A stretch of 64,000 nucleotides of DNA from Acanthochlamys bracteata. Taxonomy: Eukaryota; Streptophyta; Magnoliopsida; Pandanales; Velloziaceae. Below are positions 34,485-47,191 of this stretch, one piece after another; the first letter of the stretch is position 1; every line of letters starts with the position of its first letter. Made by a program: the position numbers and the translations under genes. Location: NCBI GenBank assembly GCA_019914995.1, contig CM034129.1:6213725-6277724 (forward strand), written 5' to 3'. The notes beneath the pieces are model-generated. The model was given only the letters and a program-made list of their open reading frames with translations, was not told the origin of the DNA and made no database searches.

Positions 34485-34700
34485 TTTTTTTCTCTCGAAT
34501 CAAGACAGATAGAGAAAAAGAAGTTAATTATTTCTGAGAATCTAACCTAGAAATTGGGGTAAACAGATTGACAACTAGGAAAAATTTTTGTTGTCGATGT
34601 TGTTCTCTCTTCCTCTTTCTCAAACTCTACAGAGAGAAACAGGAGAGAAGAACAGAGAGACAGAAGAAAACTCCACCTCTTTCCCACTAGCTTTCTTTCG
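34485..34700 (-). promoter_or_regulatory. 5' UTR / core promoter region of the AGD5-type gene
   Basis: Upstream of the ATG is a pyrimidine-rich stretch on the coding strand (about 34595-34680, CTCTC/TTCTT repeats) typical of plant 5' UTRs. No clear TATA box is seen. The transcription start is inferred to lie near 34.65-34.70 kb. Confidence 0.4.
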
Positions 34701-35054
34701 GTTTATGTTCTGATGATATTTTAATTTAAACTAGCTAACTTGCATGAACAGACCACTAATAAAAATAATTGTTAACAGTTACGTAGTCTTAGTTTAGTTT
34801 TGCATTATTTGGCTGTTGATAATAAAATAACAAAGAAGACTTTTAAATTTCTTTACTTTTATTTTTTCTGAGTTCAGGGAATTAATACAACGAAATATTA
34901 TCAAAAGGTGCAAACCTTCTCTAGTAAACTTTGCTGCGAGCCTGCTACTAAATTCGATATTGTTGAAAGTCATAGGCCAAAGAAGTTTTAGAGGTGTTAT
35001 AAGATGTTACTGATTTTTTCTTGAGAAGTTTCAAAGTTCTTAGAAGATAGAAGC
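34701..35054. other. Intergenic DNA upstream of AGD5
   Basis: AT-rich, with no ORF, repeat ends or RNA gene recognised. Confidence 0.4.
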
Positions 35055-35796
35055 TAGTTGTCAGATCCGTGTCGATCCGGGTTTATAAAAAGACCGTTTA
35101 TGCAATCGATCCAGTTTGACCCGTTCTGACCCACTTTAATCCGGTCGAGTCGCCCGTCCGGATCAAATTGGGTTAAAAAAATTAATTAAAAAATTCTAAA
35201 TTGATGATATATTTAATGTAAAAATAATTATTAATAGCTCTATATTGAAAAATAATATATAGTTTAGATTTAGCATTTGGATGTGATAATGCAAAAAATA
35301 TAATTAATTATTTTTTATTTATAAATATCAATTATTAGTGATTTTAAAATTTTTTATATTGTAAAATATTTAGACTCAAATATGTATACCTAAAAAAATT
35401 AGTTATATCTCTTTTATGATTTATCTATTTTATGATTTTATTTTTTTCTAATCTTCTAATTTATTTAAAAATTTCTATTTATAAATTTTAGTTGTTATTA
35501 TTAGTGTTAGTGGTGGCAATTATGGTGGCAATACTTTAATTTTTTCTGTGATTATTATTGCTGTTGTTGTTGATAGTAATGACATAATAAAAATACTCTA
35601 ATTTTTTATTATGATTGTTATATCTATTATTATTGGTAGTATTATTAGCAATAAATTTCTTACTATAATTATTATTAGTTAAAAATGCTTTAATATTATT
35701 GACCCAACGGTTCGACCAGTTAATCCGACGGTTCAATCCGAGAACCGTGATCCGGACAATTTTTCGGTTCGATGTCCGATCTGATTCTTACAACTA
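35055..35796. repeat. Inverted-repeat element with GTTGTCAGATCC / GATCTGA..ACAAC ends
   Basis: The left end, TAGTTGTCAGATCCGTGTCG, is mirrored by CGATGTCCGATCTGATT..ACAACTA on the right. Both ends are followed inward by blocks rich in CCGG, GACCC and GGTTCGA, with AT-rich and ATT/GTT-rich DNA in the middle. The element at 49018-49914 has ends of the same type. Probably a non-autonomous DNA transposon family; no ORF and no convincing target duplication. Confidence 0.55.
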
Positions 35797-36300
35797 TGAA
35801 TAAAATGTATGTATAGTAAAAAGTATCTTAAATTTTCTAAAAATGTTTAGCAAATAAGTTTTATTATTTTTTATTAAAAAATAAAAATAAATAAAAGGGC
35901 CAAGTTTTGTCGTCTTTTCAGACTGTTGGGCCTAGGCATCAACGGTATATTTGTTTATAAATAAAATAAACAGGCCGACTTAGAAAGTTGAAACATAGGA
36001 GGGATATGTTTGACATAGTATTTAAAACATATAAATTATAGGTTATAAAAGTTTATATATAATTTTTAGTTTAAATAAATATTATAATCAACATTTTTAA
36101 AAAATTTATATAACATTTTAAAATTATTTTAAATATTCTAAATACAGGCAAGTCCATTAACTACAGCTAAGTTGCCTTGACTTTTAAATTTTTATATAAT
36201 CTGAGATATATAGTAAAAGTTTCGTTAGGAGTCTTTAGCTGGGATAAAAGGGAAAGCTAAGTTATTCAAAATTTAAAAGCATAATGTTTCATACTTTTTT
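35797..36300. other. Intergenic DNA
   Basis: AT-rich sequence without ORF or recognisable element ends. Confidence 0.4.
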
Positions 36301-36510
36301 GAGGGGTCATTTAGATTTTCTTATAAAATAAAAAATATTTTATTTAAGAAATAAATTTGCTTTTTAATTAAACATAAAATTATAATATATAAATATTTTA
36401 TGAAATAATTTTTTATATTTTTATATAAATTTATATAACTATAAAAAATTTATTTTGATGTGCTTATTTGATATTAAAAGTACTTAAAAAAGTTCAGAAA
36501 AACGTCCACT
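36301..36510. repeat. AT-rich foldback MITE, diverged
   Basis: Starts GAGGGGTCATTTAGATTTTC, ends GAAAAACGTCCACT, with family T/A blocks between. The inverted ends are imperfect. Confidence 0.5.
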
Positions 36511-36608
36511 AAATAAAAAATTTTACGATCATCTATATTTTAGATATTTTTATTATATAATATTAATATTTTAAACTATTTTTAAACTACATATATACTA
36601 ATAGGATG

Positions 36609-36825
36609 CTAGGAGTGATTTTGAGATAAATTTTTTAAAAATAAAATTTATTTTTTATTCAAAAAATAATAAAAATTTGAAATAAAAACTTTCAGTATGT
36701 AAATTTTTTCTATATTTTTGAAATTTCTAAATAAAATTTTTAAATATTTATAAAATATGTATTAAAAAATTAAAAATTAAAAATTAAAAAAAATTATTTT
36801 TTGATAACCTGAACCAAACAGAATT
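36609..36825. repeat. AT-rich foldback MITE
   Basis: Starts TAGGAGTGATTTTGAGAT and ends with GAACCAAACAGAATT, close to the terminus GAACCAAACAGCCCC seen at 57811. It lies less than 100 bp upstream of the TIC20 promoter region, so it may affect that promoter. Confidence 0.6.
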
Positions 36826-36877
36826 TTATAATCTCGAAGTATAAAAATTAGTTATAACTCTTCATTTCGACGGAGAA

Positions 36878-37906
36878 AACCAATCAAAACCTCGGTATCC
36901 TGTGCTTCAACCTTTGTTATTCTTCCTTGTCAAGAAAAGAACCTGCCATTCTGCGTCTCCCTGAAATCTTCTCTCCGCCCGCAGTAGACACACCACCGGT
37001 AAGCCACGATCTATTTCCTTTTCCTTCCTCTCTATTCAATTCTGTTTAATGTTTGCTGGGAAATTAGGCGTGATAGCATGTACGCTTTCCTGTTTTCTTT
37101 TGATTACATCATAGAGGAGGTATTGGTCTTTCATTGGCGATGATATTTAGCGTCTTTGCTTGTTATTTTTTAATTTTTTGGGATGTGTATCGATTGTGAT
37201 TTCTGAATTTCTATGATTGTTCGATTGTGGTTCAAGTGAGGCATAATTGCTATAGGGTAGATTTTCAGTATTGATGCATATAATTTGGATTTAGTTATAA
37301 TTCATACTTGTTCTTCTATGTTGTTTCTGTTGGCTTCTGCAAGAACGGTTTTTGCTTTTGTTGTGTTGCTAGTTGTTATTTGTTCTAAGATAAAAAAGTA
37401 ACGGTGTTCTTATTGCGAGAGAAGTAAAAATGAGAAAGATCACAGTGGATACTTAATACTATATGTTTTTCTTTTTCTTTCTCTTTTTAGGTAAAGGGAA
37501 CATGCCCCTAAGAACTCTTAATACTATATGTTGTTATGCATTCTAAGAACTCTTTGTCTACTTTTTTGTTTCGTGTGTGTATAGATGCTCTAAATAATCC
37601 CTGGTTTGCATTAGAATATGCCTTAACCTTATAAGGTTAGATATAGAGTTCTCCCAATGTTCTAATTTTCATGGTTTTTGGAAGTTTCAATGATTTTTCT
37701 CCAATGAAGACATTGGTGCTATTGATGGTCATCCTGAATCAAGTCATTTATTGAGATAGCCTTTTATTTTTATCTCCCGTATCTTATACTAGTTTGCATA
37801 ATTTAATGCCGAATATAGACAATGTCTATCTTGGTCTGAGCTCCTTTTTCTTTGTCCATATTAGTGAATATATTTGCTTCATAGTGGACGTCTTGCTAGG
37901 GAGAAG
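36878..37906 (+). promoter_or_regulatory. Promoter-proximal region, 5' UTR and 5' UTR intron of TIC20
   Basis: A CCAAT-type sequence (AACCAATCAAAACC, near 36879-36892) precedes a pyrimidine-rich leader. The leader probably ends at 36998 before the donor GTAAGC, and the acceptor TTTGCTTCATAG puts the second exon at 37885, giving an 886-bp leader intron. The ATG follows at 37907. Leader introns are common in plant nuclear genes for plastid proteins; use of this one is inferred. Confidence 0.55.
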
Positions 37907-40206
37907 ATGAGCTTGAGTGCATGTGTAGTACCTGGAAGCACCATTCCTCAACTTGGAGCTTTCAACAGAAAACATAGTGCCTCTTTACCATGTTTGAAGC
38001 AAAAGAATGGTCCTCTACCACATCTTTTTCGCATTTCTGTGTCAAATGGGCATGCAAAATTCAAAGGCCTGGTGTTGGCATGCCATGTGAATAAGAGCCT
38101 CCCTACAGGTATTTTATCAAATGTTTGTTATATACTAGGATTTATGGTAGTAAAGTAGGATGGATAATAGTGCCTGGCTATGTCATCTCTTGTCGTTTAG
38201 TTGGCTTGACTTCCATGGGCATGTTATGCTATATAAGATGCCTCATGGCTTTACAGCCTCTATTTGTTGAACTCCTGTGTTTGTTGTTGTATAATTTTAT
38301 CAAGGTTGTATGATAAATGGTTAAGTACTTAAGTTCCCCTAAAAATGAAACACAATTTGGAAATATGCTTGATTGTCAACAATGGTCACTTAGAGGATGA
38401 TCTTGCTTCTATTCCACAGAGAAACTAAGTAATTGAGTACAGTGATTCCTAGGCACTTGTGCCTGTGTTGGTATGAAAGGAGGACTAGTACTGTATTTGC
38501 ATGTCCTGTGCTTTCATTGATGAAAGCACTAGAAATTTAGACATTTATACACGTTAAAAACCAAACAGTATGTCAGGGGTGTAGTTTAATAAACAACTGT
38601 TGCACTAATTGGGAGGGAGGCACCTAGAACAAAGTGAATGATCTTCTCAAGGACTTCTTAATGGGTACTCTTCTTAAACATGCTGAAATCTAGCTGCTAG
38701 TAGTTCTGTACTGTGTTGATTGGTGCCCTAATTTTTTGCATCATGTTAGCAAACGATTGTCAGCGTCAGGGCCTTCAGGAACTAAAACATCCGTCAAGCA
38801 ATCAGGCCTGTTTAGTTCTCTGTTTCGCTTGGGTGATAGGGAAAGACAGTAAAAAAAGGTTGCAGATCCTTTTGAGATGATAGTCAAGGAAATAAATATT
38901 TCTGTTGCTTTCATATAAAGAGTATTTGTGCTTTGCGCCAAAAATCTGAATATGTGAAAAATTCCAAGAAGATCTTAGATGATTTTTTCTGAATTCATTC
39001 CGTCTACTCTATACATTATGCTGTCAAACTCTTGAAGGTCTCTTCAGGTTCCAATATTCCTTTTCACAGCATAAATGCTATTTGAAGTAGAACCAGTTAA
39101 ATCCTCATACTGAAATCATCTCTGGGTTCTAATTTGATTATTTGATGCAATTCACATGCCAATGGTGGAATCATTACCTGTACAGCTCTCTTCTGGATCT
39201 TTAATCAGGACATTGGAGCAACGTTAAGCGAGTGTCAGGTTCCATCACATAACTTAGTTCCTACTTCCTGAGTAGGGGACTATGAAAAGAAAAATGGTCT
39301 GGAATCTGTTTCCATTTTAAGGTTCCACCAGATTGACAATTAGAAATTAGAACCAAATATATTCCTTTTTAAAGAAGAAAATTTTGTGGGTAAATATACA
39401 GCTGAACAAAGTTATGCTGAATTTAGTAATGAATATCAGGGTTCCTGATAGTGTAACTACTGCACCTGCCTTGAGTTTAGTAAGTGTTTTTCCAAAATGG
39501 AGATTATACTTGTTAGTCAGTTATTTTGTGCTTTTTAGCTCATCAGTTTCTTCAGCATTGCTTATTAGTTTTACTTGAATTGTTAGGGAACTCCAGTAGC
39601 TTTCACTTTCCTGGCTCATCTTCAGCGTTATCTGGTGTATCCACGAGCACTCTGTATGGATTACAAAAGCTGGACACTCGAGCTTCAATTGTTCCAAGAG
39701 TGTCCCAGACTTTTAGTGATCCTGAGATGATTGAGAAGCCTCAATGGTGGTGGAGGAGTTTAGCCTGCATTCCCTATCTATTGCCTATAGCTGACACTTT
39801 GGTCTGCTCGAGCACTGTCTTTCAGCTTCAACATTTTCTGGATGGTCTCGACTTTTTTGCATATCCTCTGTTAGATACCATGTCTGTTATGCCAAGCTGG
39901 TTCATGATGGCATTCTCATTCTCGGTATATCTCTGGGTTGTGAGGAGGAAGGAGCTGCCCCATTTCTTGAGGTTTCATGTAATCATGGCCATGCTTCTTG
40001 GAACGGCTTCTCAGATAGTGATGATTGCTAGTGATTGGCTTCCGAGGACTCTTTTTCGTGGTGACATGTTACAGCGATTTTGGATGACTTTTGCATTGAT
40101 GCAGCTTTTCACTATCTTCGAATGCATGCGGTGTGCACTTTCTGGTGCATATGCAGATGTCCCGTTTGTCAGTGATGCTGCTTATATTCATTCATATCTT
40201 GGCTAA
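37907..40206 (+). CDS. TIC20: TIC20, chloroplast inner-envelope translocon protein
   Basis: Exon 1 is 37907-38108 and exon 2 is 39587-40206; the GT donor after CTACAG and the acceptor TTGTTAG keep frame. This gives 273 aa, against 274 for Arabidopsis TIC20-I. Residues 1-80 are Ser-, Ala- and basic-rich, like a plastid transit peptide. The mature part has the family motifs KPQWWWRSLACIPYLLPIAD, MPSWFMMAFSFSVYLWVVR, LPHFLRFHVIMAMLLGTA and MRCALSGAYADVPFV, with four predicted membrane helices. TIC20 is a core subunit of the inner-membrane channel that imports nuclear-encoded plastid proteins. The MRCALSGAYAD-type ending fits TIC20-I or IV rather than II or V. An ORF start upstream of 37907 lacks an ATG, so 37907 was chosen. 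Confidence 0.93.
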
Positions 40207-41587
40207 ACAGAAGGGACTTTTGCAATTTCAAGTTCCATTCCTTTTCATGGTAGCAAGGATTCTGATGTAAAAGCTGACTGGTACAGTACAGAGGTTAGGA
40301 TTTTGTTCGTTAGAGAGAACGGTAATAACTGAGGATAGAAGAGTTTGTCTTGATTATGTTTTTTAAAGAAACATATCTTGGTTATGGGGGTATGTTCAAT
40401 TATGCTTCATCTTCAGCAGTACTAAGTGTTAACAGGGGAGCATTATAGCAATTGTTTGTGGTCATTATCCCAGACGATTTGAGATCAATCAAAGAAATTA
40501 TGAATATTTTCATGATTGCTGATAACATGAGGGTGACACGAGTTTGATGCTTTATGATTTGCAAGTTTGTTTCTTGTGTGTACATTGTTGCTTTTACGGT
40601 TTTAATTGCTTAATTCTTCTTCATCTATTTAAGTAACATATGTATATATATAATTCAGCTCGTATTTTTTAGAAAAACAATAACGAGTTTGCCATCCCTG
40701 CCGCTATCATTTAATTGAATTGCAGCCATTTAATCCCCGACGGCTAGATTAATGCGTGGAAGTGTATGTGGATGCTTATATATAGTGAAAGTGAATGCCA
40801 TTATTTGAGATACTAGTCCTTGTTTGCTGCACTACGTGAAAGGTAAAATCGAATAGATAGTTATCTGCTCGTTTCTTAATTCTTAGTAGTGAAGATATTT
40901 GTACAGTGACCTATGTGTATTTGAAATTAGCACTAGCACCAATAGAAAAAGTAGGGATCAAATTCGGTCCTAGTATTTGATTTTCTTCTCGCTAAGCTTA
41001 AGATGATTGCCGTTCTTTCCTGGATTCCTTTGACTTGTTCATTGTCCTTACCAAAACGGTCGCTCTGGCAAACCATTAGGACATTCAAAGGCTGCAAGAG
41101 AAAATGTTCCCTCATGGTCTCCGAACGTGAGTTTTACTTATAATAGGTCTTTCTTTTTCTTGCCCTTCTTCCTGATCATCATCAGAGTAGGTTTCTGTTA
41201 TTATGAGATGAAACTTGAATAAGGCATACGTTTGTTTGAGCAAAGCTCCAACTCCAAAATGGAAACCATCAAATTTTGAAGCGCCGCCATAGCTAATGAC
41301 TTTGTAATAAATCACTCATGGCACTGACCTTCCGAGAATGTAACATAAGCACCTCAGTCGGTCAAAATCGGATGCAGACAAACAGGGGAAAAATATATTT
41401 AAGCTTACTTATTTCCATAGAGAATAGGAACCGAGCGTACCTAGCACCCACTAATCCGGTGTGGTTCAAACCTCCATAACGCCGGTTATCTAATAAAAAC
41501 ACATATGCAATAGTTCTTTCATTGCGGAAGTTTTGCCTCGGACGTACTGATGAATATGATAAAAATATAGAAGAAAAGATAAGATTA
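40207..41587. other. 3' UTR of TIC20 and intergenic DNA
   Basis: The first 350 bp are likely 3' UTR. Beyond about 40.6 kb, short ORFs on both strands have no recognisable domain. No element ends were found. Confidence 0.4.
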
Positions 41588-41674
41588 AGGGGACGTTTCA
41601 AAATTACTTATGATAAAAAACTTTTTAAAAAATAATTTAATTTTTTATTAAGAAATAATATATATATATATATA

Positions 41675-42095
41675 GGGGGAGGAGTAGGAGTATTTTTTTT
41701 TAAGGGCATTTTCAGGCACTCCCTTTCCGGTTTATGGCTGGAGTGACTTCTAAATTCAATCTTTACCGTTAGATATAAAGAACTATGAGTTAAAAATCTA
41801 TTCATAAAATTTCAGCTCAATCGGACCACGAATTCACCTCCATCCAATCATTTGATCAAGATGATAGAAAGTAAAAAGACTTAAAAATATATATGTTGTA
41901 TCATTTCTGTCATCTTGCTCAAGTGATCGGATGAAGATAAATTCGTAGTCCGATTGAGCTGAAATTTTATGGGTAGATTTTTAACTCATATTTCTTTATA
42001 TCTAACGGTGGAGATTAGATTTGAAAGTCACACCGGCTTTAAATCGGAGAGGGAGTGCCCGATAGTGCCCTTAAAAAAAATATGCCTCTATCCTT

Positions 42096-42097
<2 letters not shown>
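41675..42097. repeat. Palindromic MITE of a second family
   Basis: The left arm starting GGGGGAGGAGTAGGAGTA, then TTAAGGGCA, CACTCCCTTTCCGG and ATATAAAGAACTATGAGTTA, is mirrored on the right to TATGCCTCTATCCTTCC. The centre is near 41885. Both sides are TA repeats, so the target duplication cannot be defined beyond TA-rich DNA. Layout suits a Mutator-derived or similar foldback MITE. Confidence 0.75.

Positions 42098-42126
<29 letters not shown>
42098..42126. repeat. (TA)n microsatellite
   Basis: An uninterrupted TA dinucleotide run lies between the palindromic MITE and the left end of the Mutator-like element; similar runs lie at 41650-41674 and 48736-48757. All are pieces of one insertion target. 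Confidence 0.9.
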
Positions 42127-42128
<2 letters not shown>

Positions 42129-43590
42129 GAGCAGTTATGGGCACCCCAATTGTTTGGGGCACCCTGGGCACGCCTTATCACAGCCATCCGACCGCTTGAT
42201 CCGACGGCTGTGATTGATTCTCATATTTGTCCGTATAATTGATACGGGAGCAAGTGTTTTGTGGGTAGAAATTTTATTTCTGTCCCTACTGCGTTTCTTC
42301 TCAAGTTTTTTTTTTTTTCCTCTCCTTTCTTTTCCTGCTGCGTTTCTCTCGCTTCTCTCTCGCGGCCGGTGAGCGCCGAAAATTTTCGCTTCCTCTTCTT
42401 AATTTCTTGTTGGTATGGTTAGATCTCTCCAAATCTGCTCCCTCGTGTTCACCGGATCTTCTTTCCGCCGAGTGAATTTTTTCCCCTTCTTTTTCGATCG
42501 GCTTTCTTTCTTTCTTTTCGATCGTAGATCTCTCTAGTTAGTTCCTACTGCGATCATTTCGTTTTTATTTTCGCATTTTAATTTTTTCCCTTTTTTTTCG
42601 AATTTGAAATTTTTTTTCAAAAGAAAACCGATCTTCCTCCTGTAATCGATTTTCTTTTGAAAAAATAATTGTGTTGAGAATCTATTTCATTTTAGTCGAA
42701 GGATTAATTTTTTCAATTTTTTTGCAATTTTTCAGTAAGCCGTCGGGTGACAATTTTTGACTGTGTTTGAGTAAATTTTTATTGCTTTTGGACCCAAAAT
42801 AATGCTTCAATACAAAGATTATTTTTTTTGAATTTTCTAAATTTTTTTGGTTTTTTTTTTTCTGTGTTGTAAACCGAACGCTTGCGATTGATTCAGCGGG
42901 AATGAGCGAGCCTGTATTTTGTCGTGTTGAAAATTTTCCTTCTTTTGTGTTGGTAAACCGAATTGTTGTTTTGAAATTTTTTTTCTTTGTGCGTTGGTAA
43001 ATCGAACACAAGATTATGTAATCTTGTTATTTTGGTTTGCAGGTTGTCAATGCTGCTGGAGGAAGATCGTGAATTGCAGCTCTATTTTGCATGTATGTTC
43101 TTATCATATTTAACTATGCAAATGCGTTCAAAGGTTTACATATTTTTGGTTGAGGATTTTGTTTTGCAGGTGCTGTTAGATTGAGGTGTTCTGGAGAGAC
43201 CAGGGGATTAGGTGATTTTTTTAATTCTAATGTTCTGGTATTTGCAAGATGCTGTCAGGGATACATTGCAAATGATAATGTGTTAGTTTCCAACAGCTCC
43301 AAGGCTGATCAACCTAGTTTTTAAGCTCTGGGGGGCTTCTGTGTTGTGTCGAGTTGTGTTGAAGCTATGCATGACTGGTAAAAATTGTGTGTTTGTAAAT
43401 TGTTGTTATTTGTGTTGTTGTGAAGACCATTAGCTATGCAGAATGATTTTTCTCTGATGTAACGTTCACTGGAATATAAACTTTCATTTTATATGTACAT
43501 TGCAAGAAGATTGAGTATACAATGCGAGAATGTTCACTTGAAATAGCAAATGCTGTAATCATTTTAGAATTAATGGGAATGTGAATGTTC
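42127..43590 (+). repeat. Left terminal inverted repeat of the MULE
   Basis: Inverted match to 47192-48735. It contains a GC-richer core with pyrimidine tracts (42295-42370, including CGCGGCCGGTGAGCGCC) and splice-like sites such as TTTGCAG near 43038. Compared with the right copy it lacks about 78 bp after GATAATGT near 43280. It points inward at the 3' end of the transposase remnant. Confidence 0.85.
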
Positions 43591-43904
43591 AGTTGATAGC
43601 TGTGAATGTTGTTTATATTGAATCTAGTGTGAATGTTTGGAAAAGATGTAGAGAACTGGTTGTCTATGAATGTATGACTGCATATCCAATATACAATGCA
43701 GAAATGTTGAATGTTTGGCAAAGGTGTATAACTTGCACGTGTGTATGGCTGGCAAGAGTGTATGGCTGGTAGAATGTATGACTGGTTATCCATGGATGTG
43801 ACTGTTATTTTAACATGTTCTGATTATGCTATGACAGGTAGAATGTGACTGTTTATCTATAAATACGACGGGTTATTCATGACTATCTAATATATTATTT
43901 TCTT

Positions 43905-44300
43905 ACCATAATTTTTTTTTCACCATTTTTTACTGTAATTTTTTTCCTACTGTTATTTTTTTTACTATTCAAAATAGCTTATTATTTTTTTATAGTTTTC
44001 TTTTACTATTATTTTTTTCATTTATTTTTTCACTAACCATAATAGTTCACTATTTTTTTCACAGTTTTTTACTAATATTTTTTTGCTGTAATTTTTTTTC
44101 GTTGTTACTTTTTACTATTTAAACGAGTTCACTACATTTTCACAGCTATTTTTTTATAGTGTTTCTATAACTTTTTTCACTGTTAATGTTTTTACTTTTT
44201 TGTTCACTATTATTTTTTTAATTATTTCTTCAACTGTTATTTTTGCACAATTATATTTTTCACTGCACAAAAGAGTTTATAGTATTTTTTTCACTACTTA
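43905..44300. repeat. Low-complexity T-rich region inside the MULE
   Basis: Irregular repetition of TTTTTTCACTGTTATTTTTT-like phrases with ACTATT and CACTAT variants. It lies between the left inverted repeat and the transposase 3' end and has no counterpart on the right side. Confidence 0.65.
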
Positions 44301-44561
44301 GCCAAAAAGTAACAGAACAATAATAATACCCAGTTCATAATACATACAAATATAACTGCTACTCTAAATTAATAGCTAACTCTTTATCATCATTGTCTTC
44401 GTCTTCATTTGTATGCAGATATTCTTTCTCATATCTATCTTTGTCTTCACCATCAGTTGTATCACCCACTATCAAAATAAAAAGTGACACAAATGTCAAT
44501 TTCAATTGAATTGTAATAACAAAATCAACAATGCATCAAACTTAAAAAATGATTACACTTA

Positions 44562-46809
44562 CTTGCTTTCTTTTTTCTATCTGAATTTTCAGAACAATTT
44601 CGTCTGTCATATTTAACACCGGACTTATTATAATAAGCACATTTTCTACCTATTTTAGCTTTGACTCTTGTAATAGTACGACAGCCTCCTTTTATTCTAG
44701 TACTACCCTTACAAACCCCTATTTCTCTTTTTCGTCCCTTTCTTTTGAGATGTTGGGATTCAGAAGCAAAACTTCAGAAATATTAATTGGGACTTGTAAG
44801 TTGTTATTGGTAGTGCATAAGTCATCAACTGAAATCTTCTTTACTTTCTGAAGCTGTCGTGATAATTCATGTAATGTTTGTAACATCATCTGGTATCCTT
44901 CATTAGTTTCGGTGGCTTCATAAATCAATTTATTAAAAAGCATTTGCAGTTGGGTAGTTCTCAATAATTCAGAATTTTCATGATCACTTATTGGTTCACC
45001 ATCATACATAGCTTTATATTTGTTAGCGCCTTTCATCCACCTCTTAAGAATAAACTGATCTGGTATCTCTATGTCACGGCTTTGAAAAACCTTTATAAGA
45101 TATCCACAAGGAATTTTCATAAACTCAAAAAATTTACAGACACAGTTATCTTCCTTTGAAGTTGGATTGAACTTCACCTTCCATTCTCGGCGATCGCCTT
45201 CCAAACGGGACTTATAAATATATGTTGTAAAACCATCACCACCCTTTTCATCATCATAAAGGACATACTCAGCTTGAGCTTTCTCAAATTCTTTTTTGAA
45301 TCTGTTGTAAACATTTCTCGTATACACTTTTGCTGCACTTTTCAAAAGAAATGCACTACCGTCGACAATGCGACACAAGTGTTCACTAGCGTAATCTTCT
45401 TTTTTTTTTTTTCAAAAAGTTTAGTCAAACATTTGTCTTTCTTCAATACAAACTTTCAAAGAGTAGTTGTTGGTTGAAAAAAATTCTTGTAAATAGCATT
45501 CATACCTTCTGCACGTCCAGTAGTATTCATGCCGGCATAAAAAGTATCCTAATGATAAACTGGTGCCCATTTCTCTTGAATCTCAAATATTCTCCGAGGC
45601 CATTCATTGTCTTTTAAATTATATGTAGATATCAACTCCTCCCACATTGTTTCAAATGTGCTTGGAATATAATTTTCTCGAATACATGTCTTGATCTCTT
45701 TTTTAAATTTTGAACTCTTAAAATAAAGATGTAGAAGCTTCTCAGTAAATTTCTTCATGATATGCCATAAATAAAATCTGTGGCGTGTACTTGGTAATAC
45801 CTTTGCAATAGCTGCTGTCATAGTTCGGTCATGATTGTAGATGGTGCACGCCCGCCCATAGCCGCAAGCCAAGTCTCAAAAAGCCACTGAAAAGATGGTT
45901 AACTCCAGTGAATGGCGCGAATGGCATTTCATATACATTCTTACGATATGTGGTGTCAAAGAACATCACATCCCCAAAAGTCTGAAACTGCATACACGAT
46001 CGACCACCTACCCAAAAAAATTAATTGCTCTAGACTCACCGTCCATCTATATTGCATAAAAAAAATTCGAGTATTCTATACTCTTTTTCTTAAAAAAATT
46101 AAGCACTGATAGGCTTCTTGTACTATTTCGAAGGGCACAAATGGTTCCAACAATTTCTTCAATCAAAACCATTCTGTGGCCCGTCAAATATATCTGCAAC
46201 CTTATGTATAGGTATGCCTTCATCACGAAAAGAATTAATCAAAGCTTTAGCTGCAAGAGGCATATTTTTACAAACAAACATGCACATTCTTTTTGCCGGA
46301 CTAACTAAGTTATGATTGTGCTCATTTTCATAACCCACAACTTCCCACAACCTATTATTTTATTTTGTCAGTTTCATTGTTGCACGACACCCGCATTTCG
46401 CTGTACTTGTGCTTCTCTTCTTCAATACATTTTCGGACTCATCTTTCTGTTTTTTATGGTCTCTATGGTATCCAAAACGGTCACAAGTCATTTGACAAGT
46501 TGTGATTTCATCTGAACGTGGAATCCTCTTTTGTGTTCTTGCCGTAACAACGCTAAATCCTTGTGCTTTTCCATAATTTATATAGAATTATTTAGCAACT
46601 TCAACGCTTTCAAAAGTCATCCCTAAACACGATGATTTGTCATTCTCATCTATCACATTTGGACTTAGATGAGAAGAAGAACCGACCTCAAAACCTGATA
46701 ATATTAAGAAAAATAAAGCAAAAAACTTTAGAACACATTAGGGAATAGAAGACAATTGTAGAGAGTTTAATGCTTTGTCAAAACAAAAACCTGTACTGTC
46801 TTGAGCCAT
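44562..46809 (-). pseudogene. FAR1/FHY3-like MULE transposase, inactivated
   Basis: Minus-strand reading from ATG 46809: a 19-nt first coding exon (46809-46791), intron, exon from 46694 with an acidic leader. Then comes the FAR1 DNA-binding domain (GKAQGFSVVTARTQKR, CGCRATMKL, WEVVGYENEHNHN). The MULE core follows around 45550-45880 (TMTAAIAKVLP, TRHRFYLWHI). Next is the SWIM finger at 45160-45070 (NCVCKFFEF, IPCGY), where the expected last histidine is Tyr. Last is a Lys/Arg-rich tail with a degraded knuckle CAYYNKSG near 44620. An in-frame TAA at 46588-46590, another near 46360 and frame shifts around 45.9 and 44.75 kb inactivate it. The right inverted repeat lies upstream and would supply its promoter. 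Confidence 0.85.
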
Positions 46810-47191
46810 AAAATGAGTTTTTTAGGTGTCGTGCATGTAAGAGTGGTTGAGAACAGAGGAGAAATAGAACAGAGAGCTTGAACAGAGAAGAAGTGAAGAA
46901 AATGCTCCCGCCAGAACAGAGAGCTGGCTGCTTGTCCCGCCCAAAACATAACATCATTTCTAAATGATGTTACAAGATTGCCCTCCAGTTGACTTTGTTA
47001 CTCTCTGTCTTTGTTGTATTATTTTCTATTAATACTTGTTCTTTTTTCCTTTTATAAGTTGCAGCATACTAATCAGAGTTTTAATACTACATTAAATTGA
47101 ATATTTTTACATTACAGATTCAATCTTCTTGTAAATTTATAGTCCAATGAAATTTTTATCAAAAAGAGAGAACAAAACTTAAACATCAAAA

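Noticed and set aside
42682..43011. Lys-rich ORFs in the left MULE arm and matching ones at 47841-48071
   Set aside because: They occur in both inverted arms, are low in complexity and have no domain; likely chance frames in leader-like DNA.
43434..43793. 119-codon minus-strand ORF at the inner edge of the left MULE arm
   Set aside because: No transposase motif; crosses from the arm to internal DNA and is not in frame with the transposase remnant.
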